Positions 49,301 through 55,086 of a stretch of 64,000 nt of DNA are shown piece after piece (the first letter of the stretch is position 1; every line of letters begins with the position of its first letter). Where the stretch lies: NCBI RefSeq assembly GCF_001660705.2, contig NZ_LYBV02000007.1:1-64000 (forward strand), in the 5' to 3' direction. A program made the translations under genes and the position numbers. Origin of the DNA: Saccharicrinis aurantiacus (GTDB lineage Bacteria > Bacteroidota > Bacteroidia > Bacteroidales > Marinilabiliaceae). Below the pieces are notes generated by a model that had not been told where the DNA came from, made no database searches, and worked only from the letters and a program-made list of their open reading frames with translations.

Positions 49301-52300
49301 TTAGGTGGACTGTTTCTTTAAAGAGTTGTCAAAACTCAGTTGATTTTAAAGTAATAAATCAAATGGTTGATGCATACGCTGGTCCAGATCAATCAGTGTG
49401 TAGTAATATTGCTTATTTAGATGCCACGGAGCCAACGGTTGGCACCGGGGAGTGGAATGTTGTTAATGGTGAAGGAGCAACTGGTTTTCATCCTAATAAA
49501 TGGGATCCAAAAGCAACAATAGATCCTTCAACAGGTATAAATAAATTAGTATGGACGGTAACAAATGGTACTTGTGTATCTAGAGATACTGTTGTAGTAT
49601 CAGTTAATAAGCCGGGGCCAGTAAATGCAGGTGCCGACCTTGATGTTCCAGATGATTTTGCCCAATTAGATGCCGTTAATCCTGATATAGGTACCGGTAC
49701 ATGGTCAATAATTGAGGGGGCAGGTAATTTTAGCGACCCAAATATTATTAATCCGCAGGTTACTGGAGTCCGTCAGGGTAGCAATATTTACCGATGGACA
49801 GTAACGTACTTAGGCTGTTCCGAATATGATGAGGTGATTGTAACTAATGGAACAATACCACCAGCAGATGCAGGAGCTGATATTAGTACCTGTGATGATT
49901 TTACTACTCTAAATGCAAATGATCCATCTGTAGGTATTGGTGAATGGACAGTTAAAACGGGTAGTGGTTATTTCGAAGATTTGAGAAATCCTAAATCTAA
50001 GGTGCTAAACTTAGCCCAAGGAGATAATGTATTTGTTTGGACAATTTATTATACCAATGGATCTTCATCTGATGAAGTTATAGTATCAAGTACAAAGCCT
50101 TCAATTACAAATGCAGGTTTAGATGATAGGGTATGTTCAGATGAGGCATTATTAGATGGAACACAACCTAGTTTTGCTCATGAAGTAGCCACGTGGTCTA
50201 TATTATCAGGTGGAGGTTTGTTTGATGATGTAAATGATGTTAAAACAACTGTAAGAGGTTTAGCTCCTGGTGAAAATATATTAAAGCTAGAAATAAATAA
50301 TACCAATTGTTTACAAACGGATACAGTAAGAATATATAATGATACACCATCAATAGCTGATGCAGGAGCTGATCAAACTGTTTGTGCTGATTCTGTTGAG
50401 GTACGTCCTATATCTCCACAATATGGAGTGGGTAAATGGCGTGTAATAAAAGGCCAAGGAACAGGTAAAGATGGTGGTGAGATAACAGGGCGCTGGATTT
50501 ATAATCTTGCACCTGGAGAGAATATATTTGAGTGGTATGTACAAGTTGAAGGAGCACAACCAAATTGTGAATCTACAGATCAGATAACGATCATCAACAA
50601 TCAACCATCAGTATCTTATGCGGGTCAAAATAGAACTGTTTGTGTTGATAACGTAATGTTATCGGCAAGTGCTGCAATAGACGGTGTAGGTAGATGGGAG
50701 TTGTTAACGGGTGCTGGTACTATAGCTGATCCATCTAATAATCTTACCGAAGTAACAGGATTGGGTAAAGGAAAGAACCGATTCAAATGGATAATTGATA
50801 ATAATGGTTGTACTTCAGAGTCAGAGGTTGAAATATCATTTGATCTAATAGAAGCTTTTGCAGGTTTTGAAATGTCACCAATTTGTGCCGATACAGCAGT
50901 ATTAGCTGCCAACGAACCATACCCTGGAACAGGGTCGTGGTCAGTAGTTGGTGGCAGCGGATCTGCTCACTTTACAAATGACAATGGAAATTCGGATGTA
51001 AATAACCCATATGCTACAGTTAGAGATTTAGATAGAGGTCCTAATCAGTTGGTATGGACTATTGAGTATAATGGTTGTGTATCAACAGATGAAATCATCA
51101 TTACCAATGATATGCCAAGTACTGCAATTGCAGGTGATAATGTTGCACTTTGTGATAATACAGTTACTCTTGGAGCTTCAGCTCCTAATATTGGTGATGG
51201 AGCTTGGACTACGCAAAATGGAGGTGGTGATTTTGTTGATATTAATTCTCCAACAACACAAGTTAATAATCTTAGGTTTGGAGATAACATATTCCGTTGG
51301 ACAGTTACACATAATACATGTTCATCGTACTCAGATGTTGAGGTTTCTTATAATAAAATACAAGCTGATATTACTCAAAAATTTGTTGAGATTTGTTCTG
51401 ATGAGACAATCTTAACAGGTAATAATGCAAGCCCAGGTAATGGAGAGTGGACTATATTGAGTGGTAATAGTCAGGCCAAATTTGATGATAATACAAATCC
51501 TACAACTAGAGTTTATGATTTAGCTAGAGGAACTAATAGGCTGCAATGGAAGATCTCGCATAAAGGATGTGATACTTTTGATGAAGTTGAAATAATTAAT
51601 CACAATCCTAGTACAGCATATGCCGGAGCAACACAAGAACTGTGCGTAGAGAATACAACATTGATAGCAACAGCACCAGCCGTTGGAACAGGTACTTGGT
51701 CAATTCTATCAGGTATGGCTACTATAAGCGATGTAAATAGTAATGTGCCTAATGTTAGTAACTTATCTAAAGGTGAAAATAAATTCCTATGGACAGTGAC
51801 AAGTGCGAATGGCATGTGTTCTAATCGCGATGAAGTGAGTATCTATAATAATGTGCCTTCAATGCCTTATGCTGGTGAGGATGGTGAGTTTTGTTCGCCA
51901 ACAGTAACATTAAAAGCTGCGACTCCTGACTATGGAGATGGACTTTGGTCTATTATTGAAGGTGGGGGTAATTTTGATGATCCAACTTTACCCGGAGCTA
52001 CTATTACTAATCTTCAAGAAGGGCATAATAAATTCTTATGGACAATTTCGGTGCGTAACATTAATGGAGATATTGGCTGTAGTGAAAGTGATGAAGTAAT
52101 TATCACCAATAATACACCAACTCCTGCAAATGCAGGTCCTGATATTGAAGATTGTAAAGATTATGCCTTGCTCGATGCCAATTCGCCATCGCAAGGTACC
52201 GGTTCATGGTCTGTTATTTCTGGTAATGCAGTATTTACAGATGCTACCGATCCAAAAACAAGAGTAGATGGTTTAACCTTTGGTGAAAACGTATTACAGT

Positions 52301-53652
52301 GGAAAATAGAGAATGGTAATTGTACCTCAGTAGATGAGGTGATCATATTTAATCAAGTACCAACGCAAGCTGATGCGGGTGTGGATAAAACAACTTGTGA
52401 TGATTATTACCCACTTAATGCAAATGAGCCAATATCAGGAACAGGAGTATGGACTGTTATAAGCGGAAAAGGATCTTTCGAGGATGTTAATGATCCAGCA
52501 TCTGTTGTTACAGGACTAGGTTTAGGCGAGAATAAACTGAAATGGACAATCACCTACGGAGGTTGCTCTACTGAAGATGTAGTTATTATTGAAAGTAATA
52601 AGTCAACACCTTATGCAGGTGAGGATGCCATTAGTTATGAGTCAACATATGAAATGAAAGCATCTAATCCGGGAACGAGGAGTGCAGAGTGGTCAGTTGT
52701 TGCAGGTACTGGTGATTTTGAAGATAATACCTTCTATAATACAAAAGTGAATAACCTTACTGAGGGAATCAATACTTTTAAATGGACGATGAATGTAAAT
52801 GGATGTGTTACTTCTGATGACGTTAGTATTGAGTACAGAGTAGTGCCAAATGCAAGTTTCAAATCAAGTCAGACTCATGGCTGTGTTCCATTAGATGTAG
52901 AGTTTACTAACTTATCAGTTGGCGGCTATTCTTTCATTTGGGATTTCGGACAAGGAGATGATGTAGCAGGAAATAACGTTACTACCCGAAATGCTGAATA
53001 TACCTTTACTACACCGGGTACTTATACGGTAACGCTTACGGTTCAAGGTCCAGATGGGGAAGATGGTATATTTACTGAAGAACTTGTTATTCATGAGTTG
53101 CCAAAAGCTGATCTTAATTATGGGCCGGATATCGTATATACACCTAATGGAGCGCTTGATTGTAGAAGTTTAGCAGTAGGCGCTGAAAAGCATCTTTGGG
53201 ACTTTGGTAATGGGGAAACTTCTGAAGAAGTAAACCCTCGATATAAGTACCCTGAAATAGGCGTATATTCTTTATCTCTATATGTAGAGAGTGAATTTGG
53301 TTGTGAACATGATACTACAATTATTGACGCTGTAGTAGTCAAGAAAGAGGGTTTTGTGTCTTTCCCAACGGCATTTACACCACGTGCTGATGGAGGTAAT
53401 GGAAGTTCATCGGGAGGAGTACAGGATAATAGTGTATTTAAGCCGGTTTACAAAGATGTTGATCGCTATAAACTTCAAATTTTTAATAGATGGGGACAAC
53501 TACTTTACGAAAGTACAGACATTGAAGAAGGATGGAGTGGATTTTTCAATAACCAATTGTCGCCACAGGCCGTATATGTTTGGAAAGCATCTGGAGTATA
53601 TAATAGTGGTAGATCATTTAATGATGCAGGAAGCGTCTTGCTAGTACGATAA
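34342..53652 (+). CDS. Giant T9SS-secreted adhesin with SprB-type and second repeat arrays
   Basis: A 6,436-residue secreted protein. A signal peptide (about 1-34, ending SVFAQ) comes first, then a unique region (36-200) and mixed Ig/PKD-like units (200-1587), including six copies of a YTL...TGNG...GTY unit. Residues about 1588-4113 hold some 29 SprB-type repeats, 4114-4580 PKD-like linkers, and 4581-6166 about 19 repeats of a second family. Two PKD-like domains (about 6167-6336) precede the gliding-associated type B T9SS sorting domain (6337-6436). The ATG at 34342 is chosen over an in-frame TTG at 34315 because it begins the signal peptide. The architecture resembles SprB gliding adhesins of Flavobacterium. 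A porP/sprF gene follows, as expected for its secretion or anchoring. Motility versus surface adhesion cannot be told from sequence. Confidence 0.95.
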   Translation: MTKLYMRLTNLITISSLRICLILFFAFAVSSVFAQTMSSCGLTTLNGGDILAEASPAPISGHVNNGFWADLGGLTLNDNGTASKADDDELSGFVVGSSYTVIWEHTGGTQYAVVITATPEVVVNKWESYGFDPCITPYKLNIDYEFEGTGKFELEYSHPLYGTSLLAERDGIGQIFNSDDLTASSSATLLKLTDANGCEAAVVGQTADFTLSANPIDQTINWGSDCTATPTSIQMSSSEVGVDYILKMGSTIIEGPVTGNGAAITFSDQNIAGTYGVYALNSCSGGSEVLMSSIHTVYDNPIAQNISIAEAAPYCSGNTYTIGLNNSESGVVYTLYNPSNTSVSTVTGNGNPISFNPVVLTSGTYKVTAKGGTCPDVNMLNDVEIGTVPVVYNVTGNTVCEGSNLVVGLSNSQVSVNYTLKYDNGSSVIDQQILSGTNSSLSFNSVTGVGSYWVEAEDVSGSLPGCTSTMNGTASINALPEDLPLINQGVVCPSGEVKLGSSTNPTDPLVTYTLLRDNISVLTLSGNGGELTFGAQTTTGIYTVNASSGGCTKLMTGSLQVLSNPTPQSLTTNKDKYCSSDATTGVVFSLGPVESIVDYQLEQYDGVNWIPVGSVKKGNDGDIITWSDMPEGIYRVMGSNAGGCSQEMSGQLTITVTNPPTADVVAQLPDRRCENVPGDFKIEVVLTGNPPYNFTIKDDKGATISTVTNHPSNNYTIVVNPSDAVTTYSIIDLTDAGGCSPVTGTTTGTVYVDPVPIITFDPANPSVCEGSTVSITAYGADTGGTYTWSDGLGVSQTITVGPNPPGKDYTVIATTTHGCTSNELVNVVVNSLPVVDFSPPSGTNSIEYCENNGVVQLTGTPVGGSFVGSGIFGDQFDPAAANIGSNFITYNFTSVEGCTNSITKEIVVNELPVVRIDNLQTTYCSDAGTVTVNGVPDGTASGSIGEFEVIGYPTDKGSWWDSTDGTATLNVGAAITALGSPKTLTFRYTYTDPKGCTTYVDETTTLLEPVNDNIYFTGLAASCEQDPAVTLVAYSRNPAQALGSGSFTGPGISDNGDGTAIFTPSDAGSGTHTITLSYTDANGCEGSYSETLTIGVPIDISGLATEYCSSDNGQYLLEGSVNGNAPDHTDGTTFDVYYVEGGVNVEVTKNAGNGTYYFKPSTLSNSPSLGLGDYEVIYRYNASGCNNSTTSVVKIVESVDPTFLIGTETIPSTGQTNFCENSTAVILTPNATLPSTAGSSFSGNGVGGNYFVPNDASVVFKPNANTITHTVRNIVNGLTCLTQSTRDVYVTPVDVAISGLSANYCTNNIDQQITVSGADASDGIATFTATLNGSTTPFLVDNTNNTATIKPSVGAGVYEVTMHFTKTSDGCETTVVQLVEVYASNPVTFSGLADGDKICQSSSAITLRGDMPNGGVGNFVENVAGISNSGIDDLGNNVVADDGVGIFTPTSMPLTPYTIIYEYTNADGCKTSAEKTVDIVGDPSTLYDVIGGGAYCDDATTKGVVVGLSGSNTGVTYELLLGGLSLTPKVTFAGNGNAFNFTDTGDDTGNDQLFVIEGFYTVSALQNGCDALMNGSVLIEQYELVLQEESKTDITCNGYEDGTVTLKTTGGSGSYEYSKDASSKLDASATWQSSSKFEGLAIGVHEFSVRDLSSVACEKIKTLSVTISEPSAIVVTDLIAQKIKVGCTPCTAGGDCEGSATITITGGSPDFITYPGVGYKILWSTGGTDLVEVGMPVGIHSVVVTDGNNCTQSINVEIEANDPILFTEVLASHVDNICNGSSDGIFVVKAEGGSGSFQFNLNDPAISPTTWVESNYGSTGDEYEVVNLPSGLHNIWVRDKDPMYSRCITQIPTPIEITEPVALSVLEESQKGISCNAAIDGSFIVRASGGSGSYNFTQDNPSIIPVPDWKPANNGIDGFEVNGIGAGSYSVWVQDMNAINCAVAMVDVQLSDILALDFDLIDHTDVDCFSSNSGRIEVLAKGGSGNYVYSWFDASMVKFSSDSYIENQYAGTYTLEISDLPNSCGPVTQTFTINQPADLPDVTNVIITSTDCSTESKGSISLNVIGGTKPYTNITWSNGETNVERIENLSAGSYSISVEDANGCIFENSTTPYTVGSLPDIILERAVTLTHNNCYGDNSGTLNLKVDGGSGNYKFKLDGPVIIDWTSPVPVTNDEHTFIDLPFGNYTLLVQDANNPDCEYTLGTYTINQENEILLTTINVDDVDCYGSSNGSIEIQASGGSGDYDYSLDNGATWLNTKLPGLHKFTGLYKGTYYIKVRDYNNPSCVSVNVLNEEVSEPQLIEIIKVDIEGASCYSSTDGKVTVTAQGGSGNYDYYCVETSTWQASNIFTGLPLGSYTFIVQEQSLPGCASATSSAVIMTSPLDFSTTYSETHVQCNGANDGIIEFETEYSNGSGGVFEYSIDNGVSWFPSPLSGLAPDFYNVLVKDVNNGCTKLLSNTIQITEPTQLVYIEDVRKDISCFGDTDGEVKITVSGGTTPYAYQWTGVSDANGGKTNHITNLSAGDYAVSITDNNGCFISPQPKFTVGDVLEIDAQFTNTHIAIGGQNTGSIVINTITGGPSTDYSVLWDDGSTGMSRNNLFAGTYTFTITSGTAPNLCTKDYTVNLIDESATLDFDLTATDAKCYGDNGNIEVSIKSGNPNYDIIWYKAGVELGTLSTGNIITNISVSAGNYEVKVIDNAGGDITKTIAVIEPLEFNSVLNLTKDIECYGLDGTLSVVVSGSAWDIDPDATKYEVAWTDPDGLAFGYGTLATEGIQTGLLKPGPYTVSVYPSAYVGCNQLHTIELSDPDPLGINIDKVESVKCSGGSDGSISITPTGRPSGHGYTYSWRTSIDGGTNWSGLTDNTATIINKPAGLYEVTIQSVSSACSFVSGIIEIGEPDPVSALITKEDIITCYGDNSGSIQLTNITGGKLPYNYNLNGVNKQLGTNINNESIIGLLSGNYSILIKDANNCESALYSENISEPAELVVKIINSTIDCDDPTTGSIIFSIEGGRLNASNNQTYGVTVSPDGKSDIVIGTVVNNIGGAIVVNDPLLQSLEPNHYVIKVVDLESNAVSKCEVLNDVTLELIEATGSISNATCLGINNGSISNVIITGTSGNYDFSWRSDDGGTGFDSANLNQSGLSVGTYTLSVTDKDRGSCIVEFDFIIDYEHTVTIVGDIKDVVCNSEETGAINIDVRDGGVNTLYQWSGPPSFTFADATLKDQGSLIAGTYAVTIETTLSSEQCNATQSFTVNEPGEITFNSYFEVTNCDPYQRTLKVDNENGGSGAYEFKWTGPPFNPVVPVDPKSVLITQGGEYSITLTDKNLCSAQQVVSVPEEMSIAPTINSVTCNGGENGSIVLNLSGGNTVNAFSFAWTGPNGYTSSNRNIDKLFAGDYTIVITDLNEKDGLGACSLTEVITVGEPSEIVIDPTIVNTSCFGESNGQIEIEVSGGTAPYLYNWSPVVGSNLATNKDQFNLPADSYSVTVTDDAKCISTVNIQVEQDEEIQLSTVVTETLCDGSGGAIDLTATGGSGSGFTYDWSSADGSGLVQGSEDQSNLTGGTYTVIVSDTGNGRSCSASISETITHNISIVNESLTDVTCLGNSNGAIAFEVIGGDGNYTYEWTTILGDASRIVDGNRDQNGLSVGTYQVTITDGRTDVNTVDCSITKQFEIVPTNSLYVSVAVFDSEMCFNEATGSLEATVTGGSGDYKYFWNDVEGINKIENATQGTYKLEVIDNVLGCSWVSSHTVNGPTAPLLIDNIDVTNVLCFGEATGEILVSVSGGTKGTIGDGYTYTWSGASTAIGSNPVDLVSGTYNLTVTDNNGCEVKSGDIEITQPSNHISITNPVITDVSVTNGTDGQIQVDITGGISPYSIEWFDAANSSVGVVNPLSGIGSGTYRIIATDNNGCTTELTNQKVVEPGEDLAFEKVVHNVSPCNGADNGEIHINRVYGGFPIGGTAYRIQVNGPGVNEDVNATNLSLTNLVPGDYIITITDNVPVTITETITITQPSPLSIVTTKLSDVDCFNSSTGIIEVEVSGGTPDGAANYIVEIQSDEGYTSSNATVKADIPFTFSNLPAGNYTITVKDHADDFDTKLPNRGRCEASDYKLLTQPHATVELSSIGGINTICSGDSYQMALSTSNWDFASQGSFKVAVYDGFTTEEYVVDQTPFIFSVTPSTSRNYEITKVFDVAVSTCLKGDFVSNKVILTVNQLPEASLSGTSEICEDGEVMLTATLSGTKPFDITWVDNNNGTSNTVAIDDYKYSFTDRPNGDAQYQIFNITDANSCSNVGSGIVDVAINDKPFVTLSGSTSICVGNSTILNIDFVNGTAPYIITYTENGTEGTAVIAQSSIVGTIYAWVVNPLETTDYEITAITDGNGCQMDITTPVQASVVVNQLPERIAEINSNTDLTGVCQGQISVDYSIDAVTYATNYVWTPPAGISIISGNGTTSIITDIDRDFTGGYIQVYAENACGTSSLTEKWITANLLPDPITIAPTGPTNICEAEKGLIYSIDPVANATAYEWSLPTGLLLQGDGTGTSILVNIDPNVPSTTGVIKVRPKNDCSNTEPWSPELTVVVTALPIANAGSDDRVCETIYTMDAVPHLGDETGEWKIIKGSAQFVNNADKVLPNVAIYNLSQGENTLVWTVTNTVSTCTSSDTVTINNDQLTVTAQVAQSPVCGGEAELIGTPVSSLIEAESGEWTIVTGSGSIADATSDQTTISNLAQGTNVLRWTIRKKACETFAEVTIVNDNPTESIIYDASDARVSIQDLVCQTTSTTLRGSTPLSDESGYWRVESGQVNIDNLDSPTISITNIQKGDHVLSWNILRGGCISTSLVMIRNNALEVDAGIDNFTCDGTYILEGTEPNSANAETGMWTTSNGAAFDDASLFNTAVSNMGDGNNEFIWTLTRNGCSSPASVIISNDKPQDAKIVGDVGEEEICGDSILMYAVSVSTDMGIGSWSVISGSGSIDNPLDPNTLVTGIGQGENIFRWTVSLKSCQNSVDFKVINQMVDAYAGPDQSVCSNIAYLDATEPTVGTGEWNVVNGEGATGFHPNKWDPKATIDPSTGINKLVWTVTNGTCVSRDTVVVSVNKPGPVNAGADLDVPDDFAQLDAVNPDIGTGTWSIIEGAGNFSDPNIINPQVTGVRQGSNIYRWTVTYLGCSEYDEVIVTNGTIPPADAGADISTCDDFTTLNANDPSVGIGEWTVKTGSGYFEDLRNPKSKVLNLAQGDNVFVWTIYYTNGSSSDEVIVSSTKPSITNAGLDDRVCSDEALLDGTQPSFAHEVATWSILSGGGLFDDVNDVKTTVRGLAPGENILKLEINNTNCLQTDTVRIYNDTPSIADAGADQTVCADSVEVRPISPQYGVGKWRVIKGQGTGKDGGEITGRWIYNLAPGENIFEWYVQVEGAQPNCESTDQITIINNQPSVSYAGQNRTVCVDNVMLSASAAIDGVGRWELLTGAGTIADPSNNLTEVTGLGKGKNRFKWIIDNNGCTSESEVEISFDLIEAFAGFEMSPICADTAVLAANEPYPGTGSWSVVGGSGSAHFTNDNGNSDVNNPYATVRDLDRGPNQLVWTIEYNGCVSTDEIIITNDMPSTAIAGDNVALCDNTVTLGASAPNIGDGAWTTQNGGGDFVDINSPTTQVNNLRFGDNIFRWTVTHNTCSSYSDVEVSYNKIQADITQKFVEICSDETILTGNNASPGNGEWTILSGNSQAKFDDNTNPTTRVYDLARGTNRLQWKISHKGCDTFDEVEIINHNPSTAYAGATQELCVENTTLIATAPAVGTGTWSILSGMATISDVNSNVPNVSNLSKGENKFLWTVTSANGMCSNRDEVSIYNNVPSMPYAGEDGEFCSPTVTLKAATPDYGDGLWSIIEGGGNFDDPTLPGATITNLQEGHNKFLWTISVRNINGDIGCSESDEVIITNNTPTPANAGPDIEDCKDYALLDANSPSQGTGSWSVISGNAVFTDATDPKTRVDGLTFGENVLQWKIENGNCTSVDEVIIFNQVPTQADAGVDKTTCDDYYPLNANEPISGTGVWTVISGKGSFEDVNDPASVVTGLGLGENKLKWTITYGGCSTEDVVIIESNKSTPYAGEDAISYESTYEMKASNPGTRSAEWSVVAGTGDFEDNTFYNTKVNNLTEGINTFKWTMNVNGCVTSDDVSIEYRVVPNASFKSSQTHGCVPLDVEFTNLSVGGYSFIWDFGQGDDVAGNNVTTRNAEYTFTTPGTYTVTLTVQGPDGEDGIFTEELVIHELPKADLNYGPDIVYTPNGALDCRSLAVGAEKHLWDFGNGETSEEVNPRYKYPEIGVYSLSLYVESEFGCEHDTTIIDAVVVKKEGFVSFPTAFTPRADGGNGSSSGGVQDNSVFKPVYKDVDRYKLQIFNRWGQLLYESTDIEEGWSGFFNNQLSPQAVYVWKASGVYNSGRSFNDAGSVLLVR
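39103..46680 (+). repeat. Array of about 29 SprB-type repeats
   Basis: Within the adhesin, about 29 units of roughly 87 residues recur (period about 260 bases). The shared pattern is a Cys near the start, then (G/N)...GSI(x)...V.GGSG.Y.Y.W, followed by a Ser/Gly segment ending in GTYT(V/L).V.D..GC. Examples are CYGSSNGSIEIQASGGSGDY and CFGESNGQIEIEVSGGTAPY. Units are clearly diverged, so the array is old rather than recently amplified. This is the SprB repeat family, by recall. The count was made by eye. Confidence 0.85.
48082..52840 (+). repeat. Array of about 19 copies of a second Ig/PKD-like repeat
   Basis: About 19 units of roughly 83 residues (period about 250 bases). Each begins with AGxDxxxC, then a strand with LxAxxPxxGxGxWxVxxGxGxFxD, then TxVxxLxxGxNxFxWTV, and ends CxSxDxVxIxNNxP. 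Examples are DAGADQTVCADSVEVRPISP and NAGPDIEDCKDYALLDANSP. Nearly every unit keeps one Cys near the start and one near the end, which could form disulfides after export. A few units deviate, for example the seventh and the last lack the first Cys. Confidence 0.85.
52841..53349 (+). other. Two PKD-like domains of the adhesin
   Basis: Residues about 6167-6336 hold two PKD-type beta-sandwich domains. The first contains VEFTNLSVGGYSFIWDFGQG and YTFTTPGTYTVTLTV. The second contains KHLWDFGNGETSEEVNPRY and GVYSLSLYVESEFGC. The WDFG and GTYTVTLTV blocks are PKD hallmarks. They act as a stalk just before the sorting domain. Confidence 0.85.
53350..53652 (+). other. Type IX secretion type B C-terminal sorting domain
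   Basis: The last 100 residues of the adhesin fit the gliding motility-associated C-terminal domain: FPTAFTPRADGGNG, an inserted SSSGGVQDN loop, then YKLQIFNRWGQLLYES, EGWSGFFNNQ, SPQAVYVWKASG and a final strand ending VLLVR. Domains of this kind direct export by the T9SS and retention at the cell surface. Confidence 0.93.
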
Positions 53653-53663
53653 TAAAACCAATT

Positions 53664-53683
53664 ATCACAAATATTTTTGTGAT
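53664..53683 (+). promoter_or_regulatory. Intercistronic hairpin, adhesin to porP/sprF
   Basis: ATCACAAA (53664-53671) and TTTGTGAT (53676-53683) are perfect 8-base arms with a 4-base loop, 12 bases after the adhesin stop and 20 before the porP/sprF start. No terminator T-run follows, so it is more likely an mRNA processing or attenuating element that sets the ratio of the two products. Confidence 0.5.
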
Positions 53684-53703
53684 TGAATAATTCAACTTAA
53701 ACT

Positions 53704-54777
53704 ATGATGATAAAACATCAGATAAAATATTTGATACTTCTTACGTTTAGCATTTGTTTGTTTACAAGCAATGCTATAGCGCAAGATGCCTCATTCTCTC
53801 AACATTACGCTTCACCTTTATACTTAAGTCCCTCTTTTACTGGGCTTACCGATGGTAGTAGGTTAGCAATGACTTACCGTGACCAGTATCCAGGAGTTTC
53901 AGGTGTATACAAAACAATGGCATTTTCATTTGACCATTACTTTGCGGATTATAATAGTGGTGTTGGTTTACTGTATTATCGCGATGATCAAGGTGGCGGT
54001 CAAATTATTGATCAGAATGTAGGACTTACATATGCTTATGAGGTTTATGTGTCGGATCAGATTATGATTCGTCCTGGTATTCAATTTAAATATGCACAGG
54101 TCGGAATTGACCCTTCAAATGCGAATCTAGGAGGGCAAATAGGTCCTGATGGAAACCCAGTGCCAGGAGCCGGTTTAGATGTTACATCTGAAATGCATAG
54201 CCATTTTGATGCGGCAGCTTCGTTAATGATATATAGTAGCTCATTTTGGGGAGGTGTAACGGTTGATCACTTAGTGAAACAAGATATTAGTTTTACAGAT
54301 GAGGAATCGTTTAGAGGAATGAAGTATACTGTATTTGGTGGTGGAAAATGGATCTATAAAGAAGGTAGAAGAGGAGCTTCAGATCAAAGTGTTTCAATGG
54401 CCTTTAATTACCGTCAACAACATTCTTTTAAGCAGCTTGATATTGGGGCCTATTGGATGTATGATCCTATTGAATTAGGTTTATGGTACAGAGGTATTCC
54501 TGTGGCTAATGAAGAGTCTTTATCCAACAGAGATGCAATTGTGGCAATAATTGGGGTTAATGTAAGTAATATGCGTTTCGGTTATTCTTACGATTTAACC
54601 ATATCCGATTTAGCATCAAGTACTGGAGGTGCTCACGAATTTTCAATCATGTATACTATACCTGCTAGTAATAAGCCACGAATGAATAGACGAGCAGTAC
54701 CATGTTCACAACCCGGTTATGGAGGCGGTGGACCATCGAGGTCAAAATACAGATCGCGTTCACGAAGAATTTTCTAG
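53704..54777 (+). CDS. PorP/SprF-family outer-membrane protein, partner of the adhesin
   Basis: A 357-residue outer-membrane protein with signal peptide (ending SNAIAQ) and the family start DASFSQHYASPLYLSPSFTGL. The predicted strands (RLAMTYRDQYPGVSG, GVGLLYYRDDQGGG, ELGLWYRGIPVA, MRFGYSYDLTISDL) form a beta-barrel typical of PorP/SprF. In Flavobacterium, SprF is required for secretion or attachment of SprB. The adjacent giant adhesin makes an SprB-SprF-like pair very likely. The last 30 residues are Arg/Ser-rich and atypical, and may be a periplasmic tail. Confidence 0.93.
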   Translation: MMIKHQIKYLILLTFSICLFTSNAIAQDASFSQHYASPLYLSPSFTGLTDGSRLAMTYRDQYPGVSGVYKTMAFSFDHYFADYNSGVGLLYYRDDQGGGQIIDQNVGLTYAYEVYVSDQIMIRPGIQFKYAQVGIDPSNANLGGQIGPDGNPVPGAGLDVTSEMHSHFDAAASLMIYSSSFWGGVTVDHLVKQDISFTDEESFRGMKYTVFGGGKWIYKEGRRGASDQSVSMAFNYRQQHSFKQLDIGAYWMYDPIELGLWYRGIPVANEESLSNRDAIVAIIGVNVSNMRFGYSYDLTISDLASSTGGAHEFSIMYTIPASNKPRMNRRAVPCSQPGYGGGGPSRSKYRSRSRRIF

Positions 54778-55086
54778 TAATATTAGTTAATCTTTTGTTT
54801 AGTTATTGGTTCAATAGGAATTACCCAGGCAACTTATGTCTATTTTAACTGAAGAAAATCATAGAAATACCTGTCAAAACATTAATTAATGTATTGATAT
54901 CGTAAATTCATTGTAAAATATTTTTAAAGTATCCTTAATAATATATATTTGTTGTCCTTATTGAGAAAAATACCTTTTGAGGATCAAAAGTGTTGGTTGA
55001 ACAAATATTAGCTTAGAATCTATTGGTCTTAAATACGAGAGTATTAGACGCTATTTTTTAGGCAGATTAATGAAAAAAATAATTTT
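54778..55086. other. Intergenic region between porP/sprF and the OmpH-like gene
   Basis: This 309-base AT-rich stretch has no supported gene. It holds a promoter-like octamer at 54944-54951 and, at its end, a short minicistron (ATG at 55070, Met-Lys-Lys-Ile-Ile-Leu, stop TGA at 55088-55090) that overlaps the next start as ATGA. Confidence 0.5.
54944..54951 (+). promoter_or_regulatory. Putative promoter of the OmpH-like lipoprotein gene
   Basis: TATATTTG matches TAnnTTTG, 136 bases before the start. The octamer is identical to those at 32190 and 57143. No -33 element is visible at the expected distance. Confidence 0.32.

Noticed and set aside
34633-52346. Several antisense open frames inside the giant adhesin
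   Set aside because: They overlap a strongly supported long frame, have odd composition and no family features. They arise from the biased codon use of the repeats.
39103-52840. Regular 250-260-base periodicity that could be taken for a CRISPR or tandem DNA repeat array
   Set aside because: The units are protein domains in one continuous frame. DNA identity between units is low and there are no short identical repeats with unique spacers.
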